The notes under the pieces were generated by a model that had not been told where the DNA came from, did not search any database, and worked only from the letters and a program-made list of their open reading frames with translations. From assembly GCA_029339505.1 (NCBI GenBank), contig JAQISU010000081.1, positions 21,043,501-21,107,500 on the forward strand: a stretch of 64,000 nt of DNA. The letters run 5' to 3'. The stretch is from Unio delphinus. Lineage: Eukaryota > Mollusca > Bivalvia > Unionida > Unionidae. The position numbers and the translations under genes were made by a program. Numbering within the stretch: position 1 is the stretch's first letter; every line of letters begins with the position of its first letter. Shown here piece by piece: positions 50,051 to 60,943 of this stretch.

Positions 50051-51430
50051 CTAGCAAAGTTCATAAGCATAATCACTTTGAAAGTTCTCATTTTCTTTTT
50101 CGGCCTCAATACGGCCTAACACTAAATCTACTGGCAATGACACCTGACGTCCGAACATCATTTCATAGGGAGAGACTCCTGTACTCTCATGAACAGCTGA
50201 TCTGTAAGCCAGCATAAGTAGATATATATGTTCATCCCAGTCCTTTTGCTGTTCTGAAACATAGGCAGACAAAATAGTCTCAATAGTTCGATTAGTACGT
50301 TCAACCATGCCATCAGATTGAGGTCGTAATGGAGTGGACCTTGTTTTTTCAATACCTAGGATATTACAGACCTCTTTAAACACATGAGACTCAAAATTCG
50401 CCCCTTGATCGGAGTGGATTTGCATCGGGACTCCGAAGATTGATATAACTCGTTCAATAAGCTTTCGGGCAACCGTAGCGGCTTCCTGATTTCTAATGGG
50501 GATTGCTTCTGTCCATTTTGTGAAGTAATCTGCTACCACCAAGAGATAGCGGTTACCTTTCATAGATGTCGGTAAGGGTCCAAGTATATCTAACGCAAGT
50601 CGTTCAAACGGAGCGCCAACATTGTATTGCTGCATTGGTGCCCTTGACTTATATAAGGGAGATTTCCTTGAAGCACATTTGTCACAGACTTTACACCAGT
50701 GTTCCACATCACTGCGTTGCCGATACCAGAAGTATCTATTACGAACTTTAAAGAGGGTTTTCTTAACCCCAAGGTGACCACCTGTTATCGAATTGTGTAA
50801 CTGTTCAAGTACAAAAGATTTTAGCGAACTAGGTAGCACTATTTGCCAGACGATATGCTTACCAGCATCTGATTCACATTTCCGACAAAAAATTTCATCA
50901 TGCAAAAACAACGACTCATATCGAGCCCAATAATATTTGACCGCCACACCTAGGTGTGAAATTTGTGCCCAAGAAGGTTTCTGCTCCTCTAACTTCCATT
51001 CCCTAACATGACAAAGCACTAAGTCCTGCCTCTGCAACTCTCTCATCTTTTCCTTGGAAAAGAATCCCTCATTCTCGCCTTCTATCTTTTCACTTTCTGT
51101 ATATATCGGGTCATATAACTTACCCGACCGAGTGCAAGATCGTACTGAATTGGTTAAATTCACATCGGTGAGTAAATGTGATCTCGAGCCATAACTACGT
51201 TCGATTTCTGCTGCTAAGGAAGTACCATGCAGTCTACCGTCAACCGATAGATTTGTGTCTTTCTCAAGGCAATCTTCAACGCCTACACCTGCGCAACTAT
51301 TTTGAGAATTGCACGGTTTCTTGCCAGCTGCGTCTCGTTGGTATAGCTCGTCCGTTGAATTACCGGTTTCGCGCCTTATATGCTCGTTCGCAAGTTCGAT
51401 CGAGGCTACTTCGATCCTTTTCATTGTCAT
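50051..51430 (-). CDS. pol: Integrase, unit 7
   Basis: Same protein as unit 2; one silent change (plus 50333 G to A, Thr ACC to ACT). Confidence 0.93.
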   Translation of the reverse strand: MTMKRIEVASIELANEHIRRETGNSTDELYQRDAAGKKPCNSQNSCAGVGVEDCLEKDTNLSVDGRLHGTSLAAEIERSYGSRSHLLTDVNLTNSVRSCTRSGKLYDPIYTESEKIEGENEGFFSKEKMRELQRQDLVLCHVREWKLEEQKPSWAQISHLGVAVKYYWARYESLFLHDEIFCRKCESDAGKHIVWQIVLPSSLKSFVLEQLHNSITGGHLGVKKTLFKVRNRYFWYRQRSDVEHWCKVCDKCASRKSPLYKSRAPMQQYNVGAPFERLALDILGPLPTSMKGNRYLLVVADYFTKWTEAIPIRNQEAATVARKLIERVISIFGVPMQIHSDQGANFESHVFKEVCNILGIEKTRSTPLRPQSDGMVERTNRTIETILSAYVSEQQKDWDEHIYLLMLAYRSAVHESTGVSPYEMMFGRQVSLPVDLVLGRIEAEKENENFQSDYAYELC

Positions 51431-52140
51431 GGGTCTAGCATCTGCCAGATCCAGAAACCTCTCTTATGCCCTTGTACAGAAATTACAACCGTTCTCGAAG
51501 TACTGTCTTCGAGACTGTCGGCATTACCGTGAACACGTCCCGGGCGATGTTCAACGGTAAAATCATACGAAGATAAAACTTCAATCCATCGGGCTACTTG
51601 CCCTTCAGGATTTTTAAAATTGAGGAGCCATTTTAAAGCACTATGGTCACTGCGGACCTTAAAAAAACGTCCATACAAGTAGTGATGGAAATGTTTGACG
51701 GAACATACTATTGCTAGTAATTCTCGTCTAGTTACACAATACCTTCTCTCTGCTCGACTGAAAGCTTTACTGAAGTAACTAATCACGCTTTCGACTCCAT
51801 TTTGTTCTTGGGACAAAACAGCGCCCATACCTTCATTGCTAGCGTCAGTGTCTAGAATAAATAAACCTTCCTGTTTCGGGTAAGAAAGGATGGGAGCGCT
51901 TGTCAAACATTGTTTTAGGGTCTCAAATGCGATTTGGCACTTTTCTGACCAGTCAAAAGTTTGACCAGACTCGGTTAGTTTGTGCAACGGCCGGGCAATA
52001 TCAGCAAAATGATACACAAAACGTCTATAGTAGGAACAGAGTCCCAAAAATGCTCTAACATCTTTTAGGGTTTTGGGTATGGGCCAGTCTTCCACTGCCG
52101 ATATTTTTGCGGGATCTGTATGAACTCCGTTTTCATTCAC
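51427..52140 (-). CDS. pol: RT connection and RNase H, unit 7
   Basis: Identical protein to unit 2 with the shared lesions. Confidence 0.9.
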   Translation of the reverse strand: MNENGVHTDPAKISAVEDWPIPKTLKDVRAFLGLCSYYRRFVYHFADIARPLHKLTESGQTFDWSEKCQIAFETLKQCLTSAPILSYPKQEGLFILDTDASNEGMGAVLSQEQNGVESVISYFSKAFSRAERRYCVTRRELLAIVCSVKHFHHYLYGRFFKVRSDHSALKWLLNFKNPEGQVARWIEVLSSYDFTVEHRPGRVHGNADSLEDSTSRTVVISVQGHKRGFWIWQMLDP

Positions 52141-52179
52141 TATATGTCCAAGGAATGATACCTCTTTTTGAAAATGTTT

Positions 52180-53688
52180 TCATTTTTGAGGACTGAGTTT
52201 TAAGTTTGCGTCGCAAATCCTTCGAAATACCTCGCGCAGATTATCCAATTGCCCCTCGAAATTGAAATTCTTTGAAAAGACAATAATATCATCGAGGTAT
52301 ACGAGGCATATTTTCCACGATAACCCTGACAAAGCCTTTTCCATCAATCTGACAAAAGTCGCGGGCGCGTTGGTCAGCCCGAAGGCCATGACAGTAAACT
52401 GCCATAAACCTCCACCAGGGATGGAGAATGCAGTCTTTGGGCGGTCTTCATTTGCCACACCAACCTGCCAATACCCACTTTTTAAATCAAGAGTGGAAAA
52501 CCACTTTGAGCCTGAAAGTGCATCCAACGTATCATCTATACGGGGAAGCGGGTGTGAATCTTTAATTGTAATGTCATTTAACTGCCTGTAGTCAACACAG
52601 AAGCGAAGGGACTGGTCCTTTTTCTTGACAAGTACGACCGGGGCCGACCACGGGCTAGAGGAAGGTTCGATGATCCCTTGCTCAGCCATTTTTTTAATCT
52701 CTTGTTCAGCGTCCTTGACTTTCGCCAACTGTATACGCCTCGGTCGTAGGCGTATCGGTAGGTTATTATCGGTGTTAAAAGAATGTTCTACTAAATTTGT
52801 TCGGCCCATGTCATCTGGTGACTTGGAGAATATACTTTGATATTCAATATGCAGATACTTCAATGCAGCCTTCTCCACGCCATTTAGATTCGTGCTACTC
52901 TCGTCATAGAGATTTATCAAATGCTCAGGGAGTTCTGAAGGCGTGGATTTACTGCCTTCCATAGCTGTAACGACATTAACGTTCTCTGGTGATTCTACCA
53001 TATATTCTTCTATGCATTCTAAAGTAGCGGCAACTGTATTTTTGTAGATAATACGCGGTTCGTCGCTTAAATTCACTACGCGCAAAGGCACATATCCACG
53101 AGAAGGGTTCACCAGGGCCTTAGCGACAAGGAGACCACATTTCTCTGCGAAATTTGAAATCGGTGATACGAGACCCACATTTTTATTAGATATGATTCCA
53201 ATCGGTTTCCCAGGTACCAACACTTCGCTGTCTGGTGGGACTATAACCTTCTCAGTGACCGCTATCCTGCAGCTAGTGTACTGAGCATCCTTGCTGTATC
53301 TAAAACATGGAATTTTATTACCCTTTACTAGGATAATTTGTTTACGCAGTAAAACATCACAGCGATTAGATGTTAAGAAGTCAATTCCTAAAATTCCTTC
53401 TGATTTAATATCAGCTATTAGTGCCTTATGCCTAAATGTATGTTCTCCAATATGGATATATACGATAGCCGCACCAAAAAAAGGAGAGGTTTCACCCGTG
53501 GCTGTTACTAGACTTATATTTACAGGTGAGATATCGGGGCGAGATGTTTTTTCAAGCTTGTCAACAAAGTCTTTGCTTAAAATTGTAACATTCGCTCCGG
53601 TATCCACCAATAAAGTTATTGGCGCGTTTTGCACTTTTGCGCTCACAAATAGACCTTCCTCATTTACAAATGAATTACCAATTGTCAA
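52180..53688 (-). CDS. pol: Protease-reverse transcriptase, unit 7
   Basis: Identical protein to unit 2; ends at the shared TGA. Frameshift signal at 53754-53713. Confidence 0.93.
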   Translation of the reverse strand: MTIGNSFVNEEGLFVSAKVQNAPITLLVDTGANVTILSKDFVDKLEKTSRPDISPVNISLVTATGETSPFFGAAIVYIHIGEHTFRHKALIADIKSEGILGIDFLTSNRCDVLLRKQIILVKGNKIPCFRYSKDAQYTSCRIAVTEKVIVPPDSEVLVPGKPIGIISNKNVGLVSPISNFAEKCGLLVAKALVNPSRGYVPLRVVNLSDEPRIIYKNTVAATLECIEEYMVESPENVNVVTAMEGSKSTPSELPEHLINLYDESSTNLNGVEKAALKYLHIEYQSIFSKSPDDMGRTNLVEHSFNTDNNLPIRLRPRRIQLAKVKDAEQEIKKMAEQGIIEPSSSPWSAPVVLVKKKDQSLRFCVDYRQLNDITIKDSHPLPRIDDTLDALSGSKWFSTLDLKSGYWQVGVANEDRPKTAFSIPGGGLWQFTVMAFGLTNAPATFVRLMEKALSGLSWKICLVYLDDIIVFSKNFNFEGQLDNLREVFRRICDANLKLSPQK

Positions 53689-53741
53689 AGTATTGGGCCA
53701 CCCATTAGGATCCGTCGACCTCAGGCCCTCGAGCTCGACGT

Positions 53742-55085
53742 TTAAAAGTTTCCCTGAGATTTTGTGATGTTACTCCCCTCGGGAACCTTATTCTCTTTGT
53801 GTAAATGTTGTGGGCCGTTTTGATTCCGCCATTTCCAATTGCCGTTTTCCCGATAATCGCCTCGGTTTTGATTCGGACGCTTCGAGTTATTTTTATCGTG
53901 GTTAAACTGATTGTACTGTTTGTTTGAATTTGACAGATTTCTTACTTCTTTTACTAAATTTCCTATTTCTTGTTTGAAACAGTCAAATTCTTTATGTAGC
54001 ATACTGCAGATGCTATCATCCTCCCTTTGCCCTTTTGTGTCAGATAAGCTTTTTGCATCAGAGATATTACTTTTATTTACAAGTCGGACAGAGCGTCCGC
54101 GCTGTCGGTCCGCTAATCTATGAGTCTCTAATCTAACGGCCAATGTTTCAGCTTCGTTTATGTCCTTTGGTCGCGCTTCTCGCAACCTCAGTCTTGTGTT
54201 TGACTCGGATATGGCATCAATAAAATGATCGAGTGACAGAATATCAGTAATAGCTGAACTAGCTCCTGGATAAGACTGTCGCGTCAATTTTTTTATTGAC
54301 TGAGCTAATTCTGGCAAAGATTCGTCTTTACCCCGAACTCGGGTTTGCAGTTGTGCTCGGTACATTTCTGCCTTATTAACCGACCCATATCGAGTATTCA
54401 ACGCGTGTACGAGTGTGTCGTAGTCACGTCGCTGAAATTCGCTAAGTTCATTCAACAATGCTCGTGCGTTGCCCTTCAGGCTACTTGCCAGGTAAAGTGA
54501 CATGGCTGTATAATCCCATTTATTTATCTCCGCCAAAATTTGGAATTGTGCTAGGTATTCATCCAAATCCTCGCTTCCATCGTACTGCTGAGGTTTCATT
54601 TGTAAATTTTGTTTATTAGCCCTGGTTGACCTCTCAGACCGTGAATAATGAAAATCTTGATTTTTATTCATATTTATACCAGACGCATGATCAACTGGAA
54701 TATTTATGTTTTCACAACGTACTGAAGAGTGCCCTAGTGTACTTGATGCAGAATGACTTTCCCGTGCATTCAACTTTGATTCCGATTTTGAAATTTGAAG
54801 GCCGAAATCTTGTCTCAGCTGATTTATCTGTTCAGTTAACTGATTTTTGACTTCACTTAAAGTTTTAGAAGTTTTTTGTTGTATTTCCATAACACTTTTA
54901 CATATTTCATCTTTCATCAAGATCAATTCATTATTTAGTACTTCTGCACTGAGACCAGTAACTGCCAATGACAAACTTTCGTTTTCTTCGTCGACAAACG
55001 AGTAATCATTGCTATTTCTTTCGTCGACCTCATCTGATGATGGGAGCGAGTTTGGATTAATTATAACTTCACCTGAATCATCCAT
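53742..55085 (-). CDS. gag: Gag, unit 7
   Basis: Intact 447 codons, same predicted protein as unit 2. Primer-binding site at 55220-55200. Confidence 0.92.
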   Translation of the reverse strand: MDDSGEVIINPNSLPSSDEVDERNSNDYSFVDEENESLSLAVTGLSAEVLNNELILMKDEICKSVMEIQQKTSKTLSEVKNQLTEQINQLRQDFGLQISKSESKLNARESHSASSTLGHSSVRCENINIPVDHASGINMNKNQDFHYSRSERSTRANKQNLQMKPQQYDGSEDLDEYLAQFQILAEINKWDYTAMSLYLASSLKGNARALLNELSEFQRRDYDTLVHALNTRYGSVNKAEMYRAQLQTRVRGKDESLPELAQSIKKLTRQSYPGASSAITDILSLDHFIDAISESNTRLRLREARPKDINEAETLAVRLETHRLADRQRGRSVRLVNKSNISDAKSLSDTKGQREDDSICSMLHKEFDCFKQEIGNLVKEVRNLSNSNKQYNQFNHDKNNSKRPNQNRGDYRENGNWKWRNQNGPQHLHKENKVPEGSNITKSQGNF

Positions 55086-55222
55086 CTTGGTGAAATATGT
55101 ATAATTAAAATAAGGATAAAATACTGTCTGGTTGCTTTATAGCAATTAGTACAAATATCAAATTAAAATTCTTTCTAATCACTAGAATACAGGATGTATA
55201 ATCCCACTTCGCTGCCACCAAT

Positions 55223-56598
55223 TGTAACGCCGTTTCCGGCTACAATATTTGTGGGTTCTCCTGTCTAGCTTTTGATTAGAAAGAATACTACAAGACCGTA
55301 TAGAATCAACATCAAAAGTATTTATTTGTAAATTACCTCAAGTACAACAGCAGGTGAACATGCAATTATTGAATGTCAATACTGTTACACATACATAAAC
55401 ATTTAATATTTAATACGAGACTTATGTAAACCAGAGAATCACGGGGGACAAAGGTGATCGACTCCCGTGGGGGAAGGTGCAATGGAGCTTCAAATATAAT
55501 TGCACCTTCTCCACCTCTTTAAGAATATATTTATAATGGTTTATATTACATAGAATTAACGTTATGGACGTACAAGATGGAGTTGCTTAAGTGGGACGGT
55601 GAATAAGGTGAAGTATTAACCTTCAGGTGTTGAAGGTGAAGAGTTTTGTAAGGTGAAGGTGCAACGTGAGTCACCTTCTAATGAAGGTGGAGAGTTTTGT
55701 AAGGTGAAGGTGCAACGTGAGTCACCTTCTAATGAAGGTGGAGAGTGACGGTTTAGTAGCGTTAATAATTTATATATCAGTTTCTGAGGGAACAATTTGT
55801 ATGTTTCCAAGGATTATATTTATCGTAATTATCTGTCACCTTCACTTTACATAGATTAATTGCGGTGATAATTCACCGAAGGTGAAATCATATTCATATC
55901 AACCAATACGGTAGCAGACGTCACCTCATGAATAATAAATAACATCTGGAATTACCCGTAATGTCAAGCAAGCATATCAATTTTCATTTGAACTAACCAT
56001 TGCAACCTGACTATGTTTATCCAACATAGCTTGAGACATTATAATATAGTTGAATGGGTACAAGTCACCCGATGCTTGCTTCCGTCTGCTCTGAACGCTG
56101 GACAAGATAACAGTGAAGCCCCCTATTACATGTACGTGGTGCTATTTATAGGAAAAGGTCATGTGACCAATAGCCAATCAGATTCCATAGTGCTCGCTGA
56201 CCAAAAGAGTGCAAATGGCGGATTAGTATGTATTTTGACGGCGAGTACACAGACAAACATTGGAGTTATAGAATAATTTGACCATGTCCTGGTGGAATTA
56301 TACATTTATACGAGGTAATTTCCATTGTGCTGCTATGACTAAGATGTAAAATATGCACAAACTATTCATACAAGGTTACAATACATACCAAATCTGTCTA
56401 TCACCTCGTGTCAAAACATCGTGAATCAGCGTGTTCCAAAACACAATGCAGGTAACAAAAGTCACTTGCCAAACGCTGAAAGACGTGTCCTAAATAAGTA
56501 AGCTATACATATTACCATACATAAAGCACATATCTCATCTAGGAAATGATGCATAGTAATTACATTATAAATTCGTAATGAAGGTAATGTTCATTACA
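55223..56598 (-). repeat. LTR7 (1376 bp), shared by units 7 and 8
   Basis: Carries a private 6-bp duplication (TCATAT twice, 55888-55899) and a T to A change at 56440. Promoter at 56178-56142, AATAAA at 55326-55321, 51-bp repeats at 55641-55742. Confidence 0.93.
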
Positions 56599-56611
56599 CT
56601 GCCCCCTTCCT
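56599..56611 (-). promoter_or_regulatory. Polypurine tract, unit 8
   Basis: AGGAAGGGGGCAG directly before LTR7 in the sense direction. Confidence 0.8.
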
Positions 56612-57036
56612 AAGGCATTTGGTCCCCAAAGCTTACAAGAATAGCATAATGTTAAGAACACATTATTTCGGCACATACACCGAGATATATTTAAGATTTA
56701 AAGATGAATTAACATTTAGCATCAAAGCAAAAACAGTTTTTAAAGACTGTTTTGGTTATATTTGAAATATAATTAGCTTTTGAGTACTCATATAAGCACA
56801 AATTACAAAAATTGCAACAACGACTTTTGACAGGCATTACTACCGAAAGTCAAGAACACTTAATGAAAAATAAAAAATAGTTAAATGTACACTTCAATAC
56901 TATGTGAGAAGACAAAAAAAATACATCATACTTTTGTATGACATAGTGGATACAATGATGAATATTTACATGCAAAGGCAATGTGTCACGAACTTAAAAA
57001 AAATTGATTTACTTAAGCAAAGATCAATACAGTCAG

Positions 57037-57041
<5 letters not shown>

Positions 57042-57115
<74 letters not shown>
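57042..57115. repeat. (TA)37 microsatellite, unit 8
   Basis: 74 bp, uninterrupted. Confidence 0.95.
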
Positions 57116-57119
<4 letters not shown>

Positions 57120-57225
57120 AAACTATTATAACCATACCATCTCTTCATTAATTGATACAATAGCTAATACAGACTTGTATAATTGTCTTAATTCAGTATA
57201 ATTAATCCAATCGATCCAATAAATT

Positions 57226-57987
57226 CTATTCTTCTTTCCGGATGGTTGTGATAGCGAGTCTCCTCTCCAGAAGTAGGCTGAAATGCTGTAGGTTGTAATA
57301 TTCGGCTTCTCTTTGTAGTTCTCGTAAGTACCTTAGGTCGTGAGGCAAAGTATTAGTTGTATCTCCTCCTCCATTTCTGAGATAATTTAGAATGTGTCTG
57401 AATGTGAATCTGAAATGACTTGGGTTACGATCTATGAAGTAAGTATAAACGCTGTCGGTATTGTATGGTTTCAGAGGAGAGTCTGGCATGACCATGTATG
57501 CCAAAACAGATGATGGATCCTTCTGTAAAGTTGAGACAGATGTCTCGAACTTCTGACCACCAACATTCAGTATGAATCTCTTATCCTGGGCCAGCTTCAT
57601 ATGTTGAACCCTGAGAACTTGGGTCGGGGTATGTATGTAAGCCACACTTGGTGCCTTGGCTGGTGTCCTAGGTTTGGGTGAATACAGACTTCCGGTATGG
57701 ATACTCCCAAAGTCATCATCCACCTCAGCCAGTATGGAAATGACATCCTCCTCCTGAACTGGAGGGCTGATTGCATCAGAAGCTGGTCCTGGATGGTGTA
57801 ACTTGACAGAGGATGTTTCTAGTAGATTGCATGGATTAGGTTGTAAATTTTCTCCCTCTTTCACCTTGGGCTGCTTGAGTGGTGATGCTAGCTCTTTTGT
57901 AAAGGTCTGATGCGATTTTTTTGAGGACGGTAATCCGTTGCAAAGGGGTTGATGACTTACATCTCTTGGGAGAGGGTGATCGATCAT
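57226..57987 (-). CDS. T1/KCTD-type BTB-domain protein, unit 8
   Basis: The predicted protein is identical to the unit 2 copy. Confidence 0.8.
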   Translation of the reverse strand: MIDHPLPRDVSHQPLCNGLPSSKKSHQTFTKELASPLKQPKVKEGENLQPNPCNLLETSSVKLHHPGPASDAISPPVQEEDVISILAEVDDDFGSIHTGSLYSPKPRTPAKAPSVAYIHTPTQVLRVQHMKLAQDKRFILNVGGQKFETSVSTLQKDPSSVLAYMVMPDSPLKPYNTDSVYTYFIDRNPSHFRFTFRHILNYLRNGGGDTTNTLPHDLRYLRELQREAEYYNLQHFSLLLERRLAITTIRKEE

Positions 57988-58372
57988 CCTTTTGCCAGAG
58001 TTGACTTATATGTGAGTGAGCTCTGTGAAGATTTTTCTCTTGCCTTCCCCCTACCTCGGCAAGCCTCCTCTTGACCGGAACTACACTGTTCTTACAGTTT
58101 TGGGCGTACGTTTCATACGCGGCCTCAACTTCAGAGCCTCTCTCCATTGTCATCCTTCTAACTAGGGTCATAGCTATATTCAGACCTCTTTTGCTGCATG
58201 AATGGCGCACAGATGACCTAGGGAAGACATTTTTGCACGTGGAACATTGGTATCCAAAGCCACTGTGTCTTTCCAACATATGCCTCTCCACACAGTACTT
58301 GGAGGGATTCTCAAAGTCATTCTTGCAATGTGCACACTGCCACAGAGTCACCTGCAAAGAAGATGTAGGCAT
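57836..58372 (-). CDS. Zinc-finger fragment upstream of BTB frame, unit 8
   Basis: The predicted protein is identical to the unit 2 copy, out of register with the BTB frame. Confidence 0.65.
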   Translation of the reverse strand: MPTSSLQVTLWQCAHCKNDFENPSKYCVERHMLERHSGFGYQCSTCKNVFPRSSVRHSCSKRGLNIAMTLVRRMTMERGSEVEAAYETYAQNCKNSVVPVKRRLAEVGGRQEKNLHRAHSHISQLWQKDDRSPSPKRCKSSTPLQRITVLKKIASDLYKRASITTQAAQGERGRKFTT

Positions 58373-58502
58373 CGTAAGTAATCTTGTTTAGGCTATGCCT
58401 TTACTACTAAATAAATACATTAGCATTCAGCATTTGATTGGAAAACAAAACAAAACAAAATGATACAGCTTTTGTATATTTCTGGTCATTTATCAGTATA
58501 CA

Positions 58503-58802
58503 TTATGACAATAACCAGTTTGGTTTATCTTGACCTAAGTAAGGCTTGAGTCTGTCAGAGTGAACCACTTTCGGTTTACTTCTGCGATCCTTCAGGACTC
58601 TATAGAGAACATCGTTCAATTTACAAGTGATCAAATATGGACCGTCCCAGTCACATTGTAACTTTTTACATTTGCTTTTAGGTTGATGAGGATAATACAG
58701 CCATACAGCGTCACCCTTATTAAAATTCCTGGCTCGGAAGTCATACTGTCGTTTCATTCGATCGGTCGATAGTTTGATATGCTCACGTGCGAACTCGTGC
58801 AT
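58503..58802 (-). CDS. pol: Integrase GPY/F module, unit 8
   Basis: Identical protein to unit 2; separated from the core by TAG at 58817-58815. Confidence 0.85.
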   Translation of the reverse strand: MHEFAREHIKLSTDRMKRQYDFRARNFNKGDAVWLYYPHQPKSKCKKLQCDWDGPYLITCKLNDVLYRVLKDRRSKPKVVHSDRLKPYLGQDKPNWLLS

Positions 58803-58814
58803 TTTATCAATTTT

Positions 58815-60194
58815 CTAGCAAAGTTCATAAGCATAATCACTTTGAAAGTTCTCATTTTCTTTTTCGGCCTCAATACGGCCTAACACTAAATCTACTGGCA
58901 ATGACACCTGACGTCCGAACATCATTTCATAGGGAGAGACTCCTGTACTCTCATGAACAGCTGATCTGTAAGCCAGCATAAGTAGATATATATGTTCATC
59001 CCAGTCCTTTTGCTGTTCTGAAACATAGGCAGACAAAATAGTCTCAATAGTTCGATTAGTACGTTCAACCATGCCATCAGATTGAGGTCGTAATGGGGTG
59101 GACCTTGTTTTTTCAATACCTAGGATATTACAGACCTCTTTAAACACATGAGACTCAAAATTCGCCCCTTGATCGGAGTGGATTTGCATCGGGACTCCGA
59201 AGATTGATATAACTCGTTCAATAAGCTTTCGGGCAACCGTAGCGGCTTCCTGATTTCTAATGGGGATTGCTTCTGTCCATTTTGTGAAGTAATCTGCTAC
59301 CACCAAGAGATAGCGGTTACCTTTCATAGATGTCGGTAAGGGTCCAAGTATATCTAACGCAAGTCGTTCAAACGGAGCGCCAACATTGTATTGCTGCATT
59401 GGTGCCCTTGACTTATATAAGGGAGATTTCCTTGAAGCACATTTGTCACAGACTTTACACCAGTGTTCCACATCACTGCGTTGCCGATACCAGAAGTATC
59501 TATTACGAACTTTAAAGAGGGTTTTCTTAACCCCAAGGTGACCACCTGTTATCGAATTGTGTAACTGTTCAAGTACAAAAGATTTTAGCGAACTAGGTAG
59601 CACTATTTGCCAGACGATATGCTTACCAGCATCTGATTCACATTTCCGACAAAAAATTTCATCATGCAAAAACAACGACTCATATCGAGCCCAATAATAT
59701 TTGACCGCCACACCTAGGTGTGAAATTTGTGCCCAAGAAGGTTTCTGCTCCTCTAACTTCCATTCCCTAACATGACAAAGCACTAAGTCCTGCCTCTGCA
59801 ACTCTCTCATCTTTTCCTTGGAAAAGAATCCCTCATTCTCGCCTTCTATCTTTTCACTTTCTGTATATATCGGGTCATATAACTTACCCGACCGAGTGCA
59901 AGATCGTACTGAATTGGTTAAATTCACATCGGTGAGTAAATGTGATCTCGAGCCATAACTACGTTCGATTTCTGCTGCTAAGGAAGTACCATGCAGTCTA
60001 CCGTCAACCGATAGATTTGTGTCTTTCTCAAGGCAATCTTCAACGCCTACACCTGCGCAACTATTTTGAGAATTGCACGGTTTCTTGCCAGCTGCGTCTC
60101 GTTGGTATAGCTCGTCCGTTGAATTACCGGTTTCGCGCCTTATATGCTCGTTCGCAAGTTCGATCGAGGCTACTTCGATCCTTTTCATTGTCAT
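58815..60194 (-). CDS. pol: Integrase, unit 8
   Basis: Identical protein to unit 2; catalytic residues intact. Confidence 0.93.
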   Translation of the reverse strand: MTMKRIEVASIELANEHIRRETGNSTDELYQRDAAGKKPCNSQNSCAGVGVEDCLEKDTNLSVDGRLHGTSLAAEIERSYGSRSHLLTDVNLTNSVRSCTRSGKLYDPIYTESEKIEGENEGFFSKEKMRELQRQDLVLCHVREWKLEEQKPSWAQISHLGVAVKYYWARYESLFLHDEIFCRKCESDAGKHIVWQIVLPSSLKSFVLEQLHNSITGGHLGVKKTLFKVRNRYFWYRQRSDVEHWCKVCDKCASRKSPLYKSRAPMQQYNVGAPFERLALDILGPLPTSMKGNRYLLVVADYFTKWTEAIPIRNQEAATVARKLIERVISIFGVPMQIHSDQGANFESHVFKEVCNILGIEKTRSTPLRPQSDGMVERTNRTIETILSAYVSEQQKDWDEHIYLLMLAYRSAVHESTGVSPYEMMFGRQVSLPVDLVLGRIEAEKENENFQSDYAYELC

Positions 60195-60904
60195 GGGTCT
60201 AGCATCTGCCAGATCCAGAAACCTTTCTTATGCCCTTGTACAGAAATTACAACCGTTCTCGAAGTACTGTCTTCGAGACTGTCGGCATTACCGTGAACAC
60301 GTCCCGGGCGATGTTCAACGGTAAAATCATACGAAGATAAAACTTCAATCCATCGGGCTACTTGCCCTTCAGGATTTTTAAAATTGAGGAGCCATTTTAA
60401 AGCACTATGGTCACTGCGGACCTTAAAAAAACGTCCATACAAGTAGTGATGGAAATGTTTGACGGAACATACTATTGCTAGTAATTCTCGTCTAGTTACA
60501 CAATACCTTCTCTCTGCTCGACTGAAAGCTTTACTGAAGTAACTAATCACGCTTTCGACTCCATTTTGTTCTTGGGACAAAACAGCGCCCATACCTTCAT
60601 TGCTAGCGTCAGTGTCTAGAATAAATAAACCTTCCTGTTTCGGGTAAGAAAGGATGGGAGCGCTTGTCAAACATTGTTTTAGGGTCTCAAATGCGATTTG
60701 GCACTTTTCTGACCAGTCAAAAGTTTGACCAGACTCGGTTAGTTTGTGCAACGGCCGGGCAATATCAGCAAAATGATACACAAAACGTCTATAGTAGGAA
60801 CAGAGTCCCAAAAATGCTCTAACATCTTTTAGGGTTTTGGGTATGGGCCAGTCTTCCACTGCCGATATTTTTGCGGGATCTGTATGAACTCCGTTTTCAT
60901 TCAC
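60191..60904 (-). CDS. pol: RT connection and RNase H, unit 8
   Basis: One private Arg to Lys change (plus 60225 C to T), in the tail after the shared frame change, so it probably has no effect on RNase H. Confidence 0.9.
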   Translation of the reverse strand: MNENGVHTDPAKISAVEDWPIPKTLKDVRAFLGLCSYYRRFVYHFADIARPLHKLTESGQTFDWSEKCQIAFETLKQCLTSAPILSYPKQEGLFILDTDASNEGMGAVLSQEQNGVESVISYFSKAFSRAERRYCVTRRELLAIVCSVKHFHHYLYGRFFKVRSDHSALKWLLNFKNPEGQVARWIEVLSSYDFTVEHRPGRVHGNADSLEDSTSRTVVISVQGHKKGFWIWQMLDP

Positions 60905-60943
60905 TATATGTCCAAGGAATGATACCTCTTTTTGAAAATGTTT

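Larger units (their letters stand above)
46475..56598 (-). mobile_element. Retrotransposon unit 7, complete (LTR6 and LTR7, internal 47845-55222)
   Basis: Same layout as unit 2, with a 64-bp uninterrupted (TA)n and one silent integrase change. Positions 47858-48287 carry no gene. Confidence 0.95.
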
